From: Paracentrotus lividus
Lineage: Eukaryota; Echinodermata; Echinoidea; Camarodonta; Echinidae
Length of the DNA stretch: 64,000 nucleotides
Reading direction: 5' to 3'
NCBI GenBank assembly: GCA_940671915.1
Contig: CALNVZ010003426.1
Span: 20,846,314-20,910,313 of the forward strand
Part shown: one piece after another, positions 30,839-42,311 of the stretch
Numbering within the stretch: position 1 is the first letter of the stretch
How the letters are laid out: the number at the start of each line of letters is the position of its first letter
Notes under the pieces: generated by a model
Databases searched by the model: none
Told to the model about the DNA's origin: nothing
What the model saw: only the letters and a program-made list of their open reading frames with translations
Program-made: the position numbers and the translations under genes

Positions 30839-31309
30839 CAGTGCGTCCCAAATAAAAGGAAACCCAACTTTGAGTGCCTCATTTTAAAATTGTATAAATT
30901 TTGTCTCATTGATTTTTATATCATGACAAAGAGTAATGCATATTATATCCAGTGATATCAAAATTATACATGTGCTGTCATTGATGACAGAACACTCAAG
31001 TTTTTCAAAACTTGGGTTAGAAACAGTTTGTCCCAAGTTTTCTCAGAAGCAACCCTGGCTTTCTAATGATTCATTTGTTGTGTGAGGTCAGCCTTCCTTT
31101 ACCCTAACTTGGTACAAATCAACTCTACGCTTTTTTAAAAGCCCAAGTGCCCAGTCATCCGTCGCAACACAGGTATAAGTTTAGTATCATTGAAAAGAAT
31201 ATGAGTTATACTCTTTATTATGAAATAAATATCAAGGTCACATATAAAGCTAAACCGTTTTGATATGATGCTCTCATTGTTGGGTTTACTTTTTTTCTGG
31301 GACGCACTG
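30839..31309. mobile_element. Mariner-type MITE, 471 bp (CAGTGCGTCCCA ends)
   Basis: CAGTGCGTCCCAAATAAAAG and GGGACGCACTG, with GGAAACCCAACTTT / GTTGGGTTTAC further in, are inverted repeats. TA is on the left flank. It is related to the CAGTGTGTCCCA element at 8324-8610. Confidence 0.85.
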
Positions 31310-31878
31310 AATATCCCTGCAACTTTGATAGGATCAGATCTTGTTGCCGAAAGGAGCGTCCATCTTATTGTAAAAGCTCTTTAATCAAACATTTTATATC
31401 TGACATCAAACTAGACAATTGATGAGGGATGTATCAATCAATTGTTAAAGTGATTAGTCGGTAGATTAAGAAGGATAACGTGTTTTAATCATTCTTTGCT
31501 GTATTTTACTAATGGTATTCACAAGCGTTATCAGTGCACATCATTGTTAGTGCACATTGAAATTTGTTTTTGAAAAAAAAAAAAAATCATTAAAAAAATG
31601 ACAAAAATGATTACGAATATTTCGAATTTGTTAGTCATTTTTTCAAACGTGTTTTGCATGCCATTGTTTGTTTTTATTTTATTTATTTAGTCTTCTTTCA
31701 ACAGGGTAGCTCCATCAGTATTCAAGCAATGTTTTACTAGGAGGCCCTGTGTACATTCAAATACAAACTTAAGAAACATATTTACAAAACAGTTACAAAA
31801 CTTATAGAATACTATTACAATTGAGAAAAGGTACAAGTAAGGAAAGGTGCTAGTAAATACCACAAATAATATGTGGGA

Positions 31879-32166
31879 GTGGTGTGGTCGAGTGGATAAG
31901 TCGGCGGACTAACGATCACAAGGTACGCGGTTCGAATCCCGTCCATACCACTAGCATCCTTCGGCAAGATGTCAACCTGCAAATTTGCCGTACTTGACCC
32001 AAGTGAGGTGAATGGGTACCGGTAGGAAGCAATTCCTTCAATGCCGTGAGCGCCTTTCGGGGTAGCCCAGCCGGATAATAATTAGTTAACACTATAAGCG
32101 CTTAGAAACACTAATGTGGATATCGTATTAAGCGCTATATAAATGCAACTATTATTATTATTATTA
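31879..32166 (+). mobile_element. tRNA-derived SINE
   Basis: The 5' 73 bases are tRNA-like: acceptor GTGGTGT/ATACCAC, box A TGGTCGAGTGG (31885-31895) and box B GGTTCGAATCC (31929-31939), the pol III internal promoter. A unique body follows (GCCGTACTTGACCCAAGTGA, TAGCCCAGCCGGATAATAA), then AAGCGCTATATAAATGCAAC and an (ATT)n tail. AAATAATATGTG before and AAATAATGTGTA after look like an imperfect target duplication. The anticodon arm is not foldable, so it is not a functional tRNA. Confidence 0.92.
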
Positions 32167-33220
32167 AATAATGTGTAAATAGGAGAGCTATTATGGCGTT
32201 ACAACAAAAATTTAAGTTGTGAGATTGTGAGAGAAAAGTCCAAACTTTGTAAAACAAAAACAAAAAAACAAACAAAACAAACAAAGGAAAATGAAAATCA
32301 AATAATAATGGATGGTTTTAAAAATGTTGGTGACAAATGAAAGAAAGATTAGAAATAAGTGCGAACAAACCAAAGACAATTAGAATTTTTAGAAATTTTG
32401 AACTCTGAAATTACTGAGCGGGTGCCAATCACAAATTGACAATGATTGTTCAATTACTACATGTCCATATATCTCCTATGGAGCACGTCATAATATTCAT
32501 GAAAGTATCCTCAATATAGAAATGGTTATAGGAATGGTTAATTAAACAACAGAATCAATTGCAGCCCGAAGCAGATGTAAGCAGGTAATAGTGACAACAT
32601 AAGGCAAAACAGAAGTTATGAATGTGAAGAGTTGGTAGGGTAGGGATAAATGCAGATAGGGAATCGGCATAATGAATACAACATAATAGAGACACTTGTT
32701 ACACTTTCACAAAGTTTACAATAATGGTAGACAGACAGGGATCGAGAGTTTGGAGGAAAAAAAGATGGTGCACAGATTGGCAAATTAAAAAAAAAAATGG
32801 TGGTGGGGGGGGGGGGGTTACATTTTGGAAGAATCGGAGCTTCTGGCCTAAGAAGTGGTAAGCACAATTTCGGCCATGAATCTGCTTTTCTTTTATCTGG
32901 AGCCCGGTCTTGGGCACACTGTAAGTTAATCTTTATATCTATAGAAATGAATGGACAAAATACTAAAAATTATTTCTTTTTCAATTTAACAACACTTTTG
33001 CAATAACGCGTCCTCCTCCTCCTTCTTCTTCTTCTTTTTCTACCGTCGATATGTTCAAATTAGGCTGCGTGAGGTGTTCCATAGAATAATTAATTAAATC
33101 CGTAAACAACAAACTTTTGGCCAATCAAAATGATCGCCATTCTCGGAACGTAGGGTCGTGTGCAGCGCACTGCACAGACTGCATGAACTACAGACCTGAT
33201 TTCGTCCAATGCGACAGACG
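32167..33220. other. AT-rich intergenic sequence
   Basis: No supported gene is seen. GGTGG and poly-G words near 32800 create spurious frames. Confidence 0.4.
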
Positions 33221-34430
33221 TTTGCTTTGGGGAGGGGTAGAAATAGGGAGGGGCACAGCCCCCCCCCCCCCCCCACAAAATAAAAAATAAATAAATTTAA
33301 AAAAAAATCATCCACCCTCAAAGTGCCCCTTTTCGTTACTAAAAAGTGGCGTTTTTTTCTTAGCTAAAAAGGGCACTTTTATACTATAAAAGAAACTTTT
33401 TGGATTTCTTGAAAGTCCCATGGACAATTTCTTTGTAAAAAGGGGCAGTCTCGGTACTAAAAAAAAGTGCCCCTTTTTCTTCACAATTTCTTTTTTAAAA
33501 CCAAAATTTTCCGCTTGGTCGCTACGCGACCTCGCATTAAAAAATGGGAATGCCAAGCAATATGCATGAAACCAATCACCCCTACTGTCGGAGGCAAATA
33601 TTGTGAAAGAGTGTTGTCAGAAGCATATAGGCCGATAGAATGATAAAGGGGCTCCGGGCTAAATCCCTCTAAACGTAATTTTTCTTTTAATGCCCTTTCT
33701 AGCGCTTATATTTTCAAAACAAGTAAATATATTTGCAATTGGTATTTGACATTATCATCAGGGCAATTATTTCACACTTTGCTTTAAGTGTGTAATACAA
33801 TTTTAAATGTTGCTTAAACTTCAGAATTTACACTTTTCTTTTAAATGGGGGCACTTTTAATGTCTTAAAATCAAAAATTTTCCGGCTCGGTTGCCATGCG
33901 ACCTCGCCTAACTATGACAAGTTTGGAAGCAATATCCTCTGCTGGAAATTGAGTGTGAGGGGGTCTTGTCGAAAATCAAACGCATTGGTGTAGTTGTGCA
34001 GCCAGGGGTGGAGGGGGTGCCTTTGTGCCTGCAGCCCACAAAATCTTCACAGCAAAAATTGGTCCCCTACCAATTCAATCATTAGGTTATGGCACAATTG
34101 TCTTCAATTCGTATAGCTCAAAATTATTGATAATGATAATGCACAATTATTAACTCTAATCATTGCCTCAAAATTTGCGCTCGCATTACCCTTTTTTCAA
34201 TAGTAAAAGAACAAATAAAAACAAACAAACAAAGCCACAAAAGATTCTGAACAGCATATTAGTAAATTAGAATAGAACTTTTATACCCAGCCCCCCCCCC
34301 ATCCCATAAATTTGGCTAATTATGCTACTGATGTAAGGTGCCCCTTTCAACAACAACCAAAAAAAATGCTCCCATTTTCCACTGTGACACCCACTTTCAA
34401 AATCGTTTCGCCGCCTCTGATGGGATATAA
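33221..34430. mobile_element. Decayed transposon-derived block with GC hairpins
   Basis: It opens with GGGGAGGGG...CACAGCCCCCC and carries repeated AAGTGCCCCTTTTT words and hairpins of the GGTCGCTACGCGACC type (33513, 33893). It ends near GTTTCGCCGCCTCTGATGGG. The same ingredients occur in the 41.3-44.3 kb element. Exact ends were not resolved. Confidence 0.5.
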
Positions 34431-34969
34431 TAATAGCAGAGAAGCAGTCAGTTCAAAAATAAAATATTACTATCTTGTATTTTATAAACTTGACTTAAAG
34501 TGTCAGGTTTAAGAAAAACGATTAACATTGTGTCAGTAGGGCGAGCTGAGAACTCTAAAACGTAATTTATAGCCAGTAAATGTCAATGTAATGATAATTG
34601 GGTTGCAACTTACACGCAACGCGGACCCCAAGGGTCTGCTGTCATTTTTTGATGATTCAAATGCTTATATTCCTATTTTAAAAGAAGACCTATTTGTTTT
34701 TGTTTTCAATTTTTATTTTACAAGCATTTCTATTCATCTTTTTGTTTTAACTATAGTGTTGTCTAACATTATTCTCTAAACTTTTTTTCATTTCCGTGAG
34801 CAGCAGATTACCAGACCCGGTCACATTTAAATCAGAGACAAAAGAACAAACAAAAGGTCCTAAAAATATCAATAATGATTATGAATGACATCATGAAACA
34901 AGTTTTATATTTTCCGAAAACTGTTTCCCAGTTTCGTTTCCTCTCTGAAAAACAAATAATGGCGAATGG

Positions 34970-35132
34970 CAGTGGTGGATACGGGCGGGGGGCGCAGGGG
35001 ACATGCGCCCCCTATTGAATTTGAAAACCACTCATTGACTGTACATGTTAAAATCAGTCCGAACATTTCGGCAGCGCCCCTCCCTCTATCGGGCCTGGCA
35101 CCCCCTTTCCTGAAATCCTGGATCCGCCACTG
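34970..35132. mobile_element. CAGTGG-type MITE, 163 bp, with AATGG target duplication
   Basis: CAGTGGTGGATACGGGC at the left and GAAATCCTGGATCCGCCACTG (shortened here to its last CTGGATCCGCCACTG) at the right are inverted termini. AATGG flanks both ends (34965-34969, 35133-35137). Confidence 0.88.
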
Positions 35133-35184
35133 AATGGTGAGACTACGATGCATAAGATAAGAATGGTATGATTACCTAAGAAAA

Positions 35185-35186
<2 letters not shown>

Positions 35187-35217
<31 letters not shown>
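35187..35217. repeat. Homopolymer C tract followed by transposon fragment
   Basis: About 31 C, then TTATCGCGCGGCCAGCGTGA, a fragment that recurs (inverted) near 1240-1265 and at 36475. Confidence 0.85.
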
Positions 35218-35218
<1 letters not shown>

Positions 35219-35466
35219 CTTATCGCGCGGCCAGCGTGACGTGAAAATTTTTTAATGTACTTTTTTGTCCACTTTAAAATTTGCAGATTTCGAACCCTCC
35301 CGTCACAATTCTAGTTACGGGCCTGATAAAATTTCATTGTTGACTCTGTATCAGTACAAAGACGTTTAATGATAAATTAAAGTGAGCTCATCATAGTAAA
35401 TGTAATGTAATTTACCGCAGTAAGTGAATTTTCACACAAATATCTCATATTTTTCTGGATCATCAT

Positions 35467-36241
35467 CAGGCGCGTATCCAGGATTTGGCACCCCGGGGCA
35501 GCGTTGCCAGGTTCAAGAAGTCAGATTATCGTACCAGAGCCTAAAAATTATCGTTTTTTAGCAAAAATTATCGTACGTGCAAGATTCAATGGCAATTTGC
35601 AAAAAATCAACCCCTCATCGCCTGGGGTGATGATCTCGAACTGTAAGTCCGGCAAGTGCGAAAAGACTTTAAACATCGAAAAATATGCGGATCAAGGAAC
35701 CTTTCATAATTTCATGGGTGGGGGTTTGGGGGCGGAGCCCCCAGAGCTTTAAGGCATTTTGTGGTTTTATGTATTGGCCAGTTTTAGGTGATTTTTTCCT
35801 ATGGATTAGTGTTATTTAGTGTTATCTTATCAAATGTGCAAAATTATCGGACATTTGCCATTTTTTGGAATTAATGAATACGATAATTATCGTACGGCTG
35901 GCAACGCTGCCCCGGGGGGCCCGAAGTGATTTTGATTTTGGCGCCCCCAGTGGTGGATAGAAAGATACATCCTATTATTTCAACGTTACACCGGGCTAGC
36001 CAAAAGGTACACTCAATTTTTTTCACGTTACGCTGGCCAACCATATATCAGCTGTAGGGGTCAATTAGTTGAAATCGTGTATATTCGTGTATATTTTTAT
36101 TTATTTATTTATTTTTTTATTTTTATTTTAAACATTTGCTCCATTCGGCGCCCCCCCCCCCTAAGGTCAATTTGGCGCCCCTTTGAGGTCATTTTGGCGC
36201 TTTTTGGGCGCCCACCCGGGGGGCCCGGCCCGTAATACGCG
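35467..36241. mobile_element. CAGGCGCG-type element, 775 bp, carrying a nested element
   Basis: The left end CAGGCGCGTATCCAGGATTT and right end CCGGCCCGTAATACGCG match, inverted, the ends of 46357-46809. Shared body words include GGCCAACCATATATCAGCTG and CGTGTATATTCGTGTATATT. A 415-bp element with its own inverted ends interrupts it at 35497-35911. Confidence 0.82.
35497..35911. mobile_element. Nested TIR element, 415 bp (GGCAGCGTTGCCAG ends)
   Basis: GGCAGCGTTGCCAG and CTGGCAACGCTGCC are perfect 14-bp inverted ends placed in the CCCCGGGG core of the host element. ATTATCGTAC / GTACGATAATT words recur on both sides. It holds an 82-codon open frame (35504-35752) that I do not recognise. Confidence 0.85.
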
Positions 36242-36265
36242 GGGGGGGGGGGAGGGGTAGGTGTT

Positions 36266-36612
36266 CAGGCGCGGATACAGGGGGGCGACGGGGCCCGGCC
36301 CCCTCCCCCTAGCACAAAACCCCCCCCCCAAAAAAAAAGCGAAGTAAAAATAGACGAGCGGGCCGATTGACCCCCAACCTTACCCCTATAGGTAGAAAAT
36401 TAACACCTATCCCCCTCCCCCTCCCCTCCCCCTCCTCCCCTCCCCCTCCCCCCCCCCCCCCCCCCCCCCCCCCCGTTATCGCTCGGCCAGCAAGACGTTA
36501 AAATTAGAATGTAACTTTTGGCTCGCCATGTGTAACGGGAAAAAAAAAATGGGACCAAAATTTGAAATTCTGATATTGGGCCCCCCCCCCTGTTATGAAA
36601 TCCTGGATCCTC
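36266..36612. mobile_element. CAGGCGCGGAT-type MITE, copy 1
   Basis: It starts CAGGCGCGGATACAGGGGGG and ends GTTATGAAATCCTGGATCC. The body order (CCCCCCTAGCACAAAA, GCGAAG, CTATAGG, ACACCTA-CCCC, AACTTTTGG, GGGACCAAAATTTGAAATTC) is that of 45112-45427. It contains a long C tract. Confidence 0.8.
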
Positions 36613-38100
36613 CTATATTTCACAGGTTTTTGGACCATATTCAGGCCCATTTTACAGGATTTGTCCTCAAAGAATTGAATACTATCCCTAATTAAAAATA
36701 GGTCAGGGGAAAAATTGATGAAAGACCCCTATTTCAATGATATCTCGGGGATTTTTCCCCGACCTGAGCCCCTAAAAATATACCACTTCCGGAGAAATCG
36801 GTAACAAGCGTATTGGTTGACCTCCTGAGTGGGGGAGGGGGGGGGGCTGTGAGTAAATTTATAGTTCATTTTGAAGGAAATTTGGAGCACATTTTCATTC
36901 CATTGAGTAAAAATGTGTTTTTTTCTCTCAAAATTTACTCTAACGTCGATCAGATTTTAGACGATATGCCACTGACTTGATTTGCACCAAGATGTAAAAG
37001 TTAAATGACAGAATGATTTAACCTATAGAATGTTGATGTTTTAACATTTTCAGATCTTACGCTTTATTTGGATGGAACTGAAAATGCTGTTATAATGACT
37101 AAGTATATACTTCCGTCGTATATTATATCCAAACACTTCTAAAGGGATTTACATTATTTTAAGTATTGTCCTTTTTGTTTGTTTGTTTTAATTTGTTTTT
37201 CTTTTGCTTTGGGGAGGTAACTTCATTACAGATGATGTAATAAATAAACATATAGAAGATGCTCGTATTGCAAATATGAATCAATTTACAACAAAAACTG
37301 CCGCATGTGCAGGTTAACGAAAAAAAATCAGCTCAGTGATGACACAAAGGACATGCACGTCACGCGAACTTTGCTATAATGGTATCATCACGTCTTTGTG
37401 AACATCAGTTGCGCGCCTATTTGTTTTGGAGGGATTTTTGGTAGCCGTTTGACAACAAAAGGTAGGCCTACTTGTTGCGCCTGTCCACCAAAATTAGCTT
37501 CTCACTGCTTGCTATATATATTAGGCAGAAATATCCACCGTTCTCAATATATTTTTAATATTTGGTAATTTTTCGATTTTATTTTGTAAGCATTGAAGTG
37601 TAAAGGACTGAATCCTTCTACTATACAGGCCCGTTAAGTTATTGTATAGTCAGTATTTAAAAAAAAACAACTAATGGGCCTATTAAAGTCGATAAATAAT
37701 GCAGACTTCAGAAAAGTTTTTTTTTCCGTATAGTAAAACCAAACCTCTAGGCCTACCCAAGGAGCTTCAAACACATCACTTTTCTTATAATATATCACAG
37801 ATCTCCCTTTTTTGTTGTTGTTGATTAGTTTAGCCATTTTTTAGAGAGATCCATGGTATCCCCAGAGATAACAGAAGCACTGAGAATTGATAAATAGAAC
37901 GAGGCCTTTTTATTTCAAAATATCCATCCCCCCCCCCCCCCCCCCCCCCGATCTCATCAACAATTCGCCCCAAAGAAAAGGGGAGACTGAAACGATAAAG
38001 GAATAAACTTTAAAATGGAGAGAAAAGCAAAAGAAACAGAAATGGTTTGGTTGTTATAAATCTCATCCACATTTTTCATAAATGATACATATTTTTGTTT
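36613..38100. other. Intergenic sequence upstream of (3' to) the H2B gene
   Basis: No gene is supported. A poly-C tract lies at about 37926-37950 and a G-rich tract near 36830-36850. Confidence 0.4.
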
Positions 38101-38139
38101 TATAGGAAATACAACATGGTACAGAGTATTAAATTTGAA

Positions 38140-38148
38140 TCTTTCTTG
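38140..38148 (-). promoter_or_regulatory. Histone downstream element (U7 snRNA site)
   Basis: On the minus strand the sequence is CAAGAAAGA, identical to the purine-rich element known from sea urchin histone genes. It lies about 10 bases beyond the ACCA that follows the stem-loop, the expected place for U7 snRNP pairing. Confidence 0.9.
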
Positions 38149-38158
38149 AATATTTGGT

Positions 38159-38174
38159 GGCTCTAAAAAGAGCC
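38159..38174 (-). promoter_or_regulatory. Histone mRNA 3' stem-loop
   Basis: On the minus strand this reads GGCTCTTTTTAGAGCC followed by ACCA, the canonical 6-bp stem and 4-nt loop bound by SLBP in replication-dependent histone mRNAs. It begins 22 bases after the H2B stop codon. Confidence 0.95.
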
Positions 38175-38195
38175 GTATGTTGCACTGAGACCAAT

Positions 38196-38564
38196 TTACT
38201 TGGAGGTGGTGTACTTGGTGACAGCCTTGGTGCCCTCAGAGACGGCGTGCTTGGCGAGTTCACCGGGGAGGAGAAGTCTGACAGCGGTCTGGACCTCACG
38301 GCTGCTGATAGTTGATTTCTTGTTGTATTGGGTAAGACGGGAAGCCTCACCGGCGATGCGCTCGAAGACATCGTTGACGAAGCTGTTCATGATGGACATG
38401 GCACGGCTGGAGATACCAGTCGGATGAACCTGCTCAGAACCTTGTAGATTAGATTCCGTAGGACTCCTTGCGCTTTCGGCGCCTCTTCTTGTCTCCGGTG
38501 CACGGCTGGCCTTAGCCACCGGCCTTCTTCGCTCCCTTTCCGCTAACTTGTGCTTTGGCAGCAT
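38196..38564 (-). CDS. Histone H2B; C-terminal two thirds intact, N-terminal third broken by indels
   Basis: Read on the minus strand, the C-terminal part is intact H2[21 protein letters not shown], then the [20 protein letters not shown] block and a stop after AVTKYTTSK (38196-38198). The open frame reaches ATG 38564, but its first third ([14 protein letters not shown]...) is not H2B. Nearby frames there contain the expected [11 protein letters not shown] and [13 protein letters not shown] pieces. At least four small indels and loss of the Asp codon before TGISS account for this. H2B packages DNA with H2A in the nucleosome. The 3' signals and a TATA-like box suggest a once-functional or functional gene. 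Either the assembly has errors here or this is a recent pseudogene. Confidence 0.85.
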   Translation of the reverse strand: MLPKHKLAERERRRPVAKASRAPETRRGAESARSPTESNLQGSEQVHPTGISSRAMSIMNSFVNDVFERIAGEASRLTQYNKKSTISSREVQTAVRLLLPGELAKHAVSEGTKAVTKYTTSK

Positions 38565-38591
38565 GATATAGTTCGGTTCTGGTCGTATGAG

Positions 38592-38640
38592 TAGATAAAC
38601 TGAAGTCCAACAGAGTTTCGGAGCTATTTATCAAAATGTG
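38592..38640 (-). promoter_or_regulatory. H2B core promoter (TATA-like box and start region)
   Basis: On the minus strand a GATAAATAG word (near 38624-38632) is followed about 30 bases later by CTTCAGTT, a plausible initiator, then about 35 bases of leader before ATG 38564. The spacing fits a TATA-driven histone gene. No clear CCAAT or octamer box was found upstream. Confidence 0.5.
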
Positions 38641-38874
38641 ATCCGAACGCTAAATGCTATGCTCCGCTGGTGACCGCACTGGTATCGAATTACCCCACAA
38701 CCAACCAGCATCTCCGAAAGCGGTATATGCCAAATAAGGTCACACAAAGCGATCGGAGACCGAAGCGGAAATCAAATTATGGCATAATGGGTATCCAACC
38801 ATGAATAGATTCTATCAGTCTCATATACCAGACTCGGTGTCAGGTCAAAACTATATTCATAATCATGGGGTCGA

Positions 38875-40440
38875 TTGTGGGGGGGGGGGGGGGGGGGGAC
38901 GGGGGATGCATCCCCCAAATTTTGGTGGGGGGTGTTGTACAATCATCCCCCCCAATATTTTGATATCAAGAAAATGAAAAAGATTAATATATGCATATAA
39001 ACATGAAAATCTACTATTACAAATTCGTTATCATATAAAACAGTTTTATGACATTATTACAGTATTTTGCAGTCTAAAAGCATATTTCGACATTCAAAAA
39101 TCCAAAATTTTCCACTCTTCGTTAATCTTTCTCTGTGTGCCTGATATACTTTACACAATACACCGTGTAATAACATGGATATGGAAGCGCGATATTTCAC
39201 TATTCACAATTAAAAAAACAAACAAACATCTAACGATGTAATGCGGGCACCGATCCCAGGTGCATAGCTAGGGACAGGTGCCTCGATAAGTAAAACTGAA
39301 GGCATAAGTATTCCCTCCAAAAATCCACGATGGTTTTGATAAAATTAATGAATATTGAAGAGTTTGTAACACTGGCACCGGTCTCTTCATCGACAAGGTA
39401 ACATTTTGGACTCGGACCATGTATATATAAATTCCAGTATTCTCCGGGTAAGCCTCTTTCAAATTAGTCGCTACTTTGCTCTCAATTAATTGTTAAAAAT
39501 TGCCTGAAAATTTTTAACTGCGCGCTTCGCGCTCGCATAAAAAGATGTCAAACTGCACTTGTCTTTGTTCATCTTTTATTCATGTATAACTCCGATACTT
39601 AACACCCCCCTCCCTTTTCGTGCTCCCATGAAGCTGCAAGTATGTTTCAGGTCATTATTATGAGAAAATTTTCAGCTCGCGCTTCGCGCTCGCACAATAT
39701 TACCCCTACTGGAATTAGCCATATTATATAGATTTGCGTTTGTTGGCATTATGTCATGATGTTCCGCTTCTAATCACCAGTTAAACCCCCTAGCCTCCAT
39801 CAATTTCGCGTTATAGTCATGTAACGCACAAATACCATGTTCAGTTCAAATATTATGAGAAAATTTTAAGCTCGCCTCGCGCTCGCATAACAGCCCTATT
39901 ATCCAACAGTAAACTAGTACCATATGCATATGTATATATGTGTGTATATCTGTAGACATCACATCATGATGGCCCCCTTATAAAATCAGATAAAGCTCTC
40001 CTCGCGTTTCGCGTTTGCATTATCTATAATATATTCCCATTTTATGCAACTAATATGAAAAATTTCAGCTCGCGCTTCGCGCCGCATAATGAATGGAATG
40101 TATGTATTAGTAAAACTCACATGCATGCAAGTGTATATCTATAGCCATTACATCATCATGGCCCCCTTTAACAAACCAGTTAAAGCCCCTTCCTCGTCGC
40201 GCTCAAATTATGCTACACTGCCCCATTTTATGTCACTATTAATAAAAAAATTTCAGCTCGCGCCTCGCGCTCGCATTATACAATACCTTTTTCATATTTA
40301 TATGCATGTGCGTATACAAGCATTACCCCACCCCCACAAATGGACACTGCGATCATAGACCATCGTATGTGTTCACATTGAGGAAAAGAGGAAATATCGA
40401 CGATCATCCCACCCCAAACGCAAACAAATCGACACCGTTG
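38875..40440. mobile_element. Transposon-derived block with six or more CTCGCGC hairpins
   Basis: It starts near GGGGTCGATTGTGGGGG with a G tract and a GGATGCATCCCCC / GGGGGG...CATCCCCCC palindrome. It ends near CAAATCGACACCG about 40430, a possible inverted end. In between, AAAATTTTCAGCTCGCGCTT-type hairpins recur at 39520, 39675, 39870, 40000, 40070 and 40255. No coding frame and no clean target duplication. Confidence 0.55.
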
Positions 40441-41803
40441 TTCTGATATCTATATAAATATTCTATATATACTGTAATTGTGAAGAAAGAATCCAAATAA
40501 TATCGCCATGCAGTGCTTAATATATAACTTCGAGAACGAAAAATCTTTCACAAAAATAAAAAGTTATAGTGTAATGGGGTCACATGTTTTATTATTATTG
40601 TTTTTTCTAGGATTAAGGCCCAAACTATTCACATTCGCTTTTGAGATTTTAGAAAACAAAATAAAACGAAAACGAACAAATATTGCAGATAAAGTAATAG
40701 TCATATAATATACATAATTATGTAAAATGATTTTGAAAATAAGATTTTCGTAAAAAATAGGCCCCCTGTTTTCTTTTTTTTTTATCCTCTTTGTGATAGA
40801 AGACGCTTCTTATAAGGGGAAGTCCGGATCCCAAAAAAGGTGTTTTAGTCAGCAGCAAAAAAATCAGAAAAACAGATCAAAAATTGTTTGAACAAAATCG
40901 GACTAATCAAGAAAGTAAAAAAGTGATCGCTAATAACGAAATTGGCAACAGCTGATGTCATAGGTGCTTGCCATGCGTGGTCTATAAATTTTAGTGTTAA
41001 GAAACTGCTTTCATCAAGAACTTTACCCAAATTATTGATGGCAATAAGCTATTGCACGATTACAAAATATGTCAAATCAGCATCCACTATATACAAATCA
41101 ATAAATAATTTTAATTTAAGTAGGTTTTTACTATAGAAAGAATATTCATGAATGTTGAAATTCATGTAGATGTCACTTTCTTTTGATATTCATTAAAATT
41201 TCTCATTATATGAAAGTATATGCAATAACATATTTCAGCAATTCAACTGACATGACCACGGCGTAAATCCCGGGGAGATGGGGGGGGGATACCACCCCCC
41301 AGATTTTGAGGAGGGGGATCCTTACAAACAATCTCCCCCCCCCAGTTTTCAAGAAAGAAATGAAAAGAAAAAAAAACACTAGATAATTGTGTTATTTGTT
41401 AAAATAGCGCTTTCAATACTAAAAAATGCTTCTTTTTTACTCCAAAAACCCCAAAAATTTCCTGCTCGGTCGCTATGCGACCTCGCACTAAGTAGCAAAC
41501 AGTAACCTAAGTATAAGGAGGTTGGATCCAATGCCCTCGTCTAGGGACAAACCTTAGGAAAGGGTGTTGTTGACAACCAAAAATATTAATGTAGGTGCGT
41601 GTTGGCTAGGTTGGTGGATGGCTTGGGGCCTGCAGGACCACAGAATGTTTATCAAAAAAATTGTTGATTTGTTTTCTATCGCTGTTATTTAACATAGCAT
41701 GTAAAATGTATCTTCTAAATGGATACTAAATTTTCGACTCTCGCTTCTAAATAGGATCTATACTGCTCAAAATAATAGGCTATCCCCAATTTTTAGCTTA
41801 AAA

Positions 41804-41943
41804 ATTTCGGCTCGCGCTTTGCGCTCGCATTACTTTTTCCATTATTAAAATGAACAGGAATCAAGGCCGCCACTTAAAAATTTCGGCTGGCGCTTCGCGC
41901 TCGCATTACTTTTTCCATTATTAAAATGAACAGGAATCAAGGC
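41804..41943. repeat. Tandem duplication of a 69-bp hairpin-containing unit
   Basis: AAAAATTTCGGCTCGCGCTT...GAACAGGAATCAAGGCCGCC occurs twice in direct tandem. The copies differ mainly in the hairpin (GCTTTGCGC versus GCTTCGCGC, and CTCG versus CTGG). Related single units are at 43670-43745 and 44045-44130. Confidence 0.9.
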
Positions 41944-41989
41944 CGCCATTATGATTCTTTAAAAAGACAAGTTTTCTTCGTACCCCCTA

Positions 41990-42309
41990 CACTGTAAAAA
42001 AAAAATACAGACAAAATACAGCAAAGTGATGTCAGCAGAGTCGCCATACTAAAATGTAATTTAAGTACAGTTTTGCTGTAAATTTCTCCCTTAAGAATAA
42101 TGTTGAGGAGGAAAAATATCATTAGAGTTTTATAGCATACGTATTTGGTTAAAACGGAACAAAATTTGTTACTCCTGATGTATATTTTTTATTTCTCACG
42201 TAATTATTTGCAGGAGAAACTTACAACAAAACTGTTTTTTGAATTATATTTTTATGGCGACTCTGCTGACAGCAGATTTCCTGTAAAAATACATATATTT
42301 TTTACAGTG
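41990..42309. mobile_element. CACTGTAAAA MITE, tandem copy A
   Basis: The ends CACTGTAAAA and TTTTACAGTG, with GATGTCAGCAGAGTCGCCAT / ATGGCGACTCTGCTGACAGC inside, are inverted repeats. TA flanks each end. Length 320 bp. Confidence 0.92.
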
Positions 42310-42311
42310 TA

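Noticed and set aside
31879-31951. A functional tRNA gene
   Set aside because: The pol III boxes and acceptor stem are good, but the anticodon arm does not pair and a SINE body with (ATT)n tail follows.
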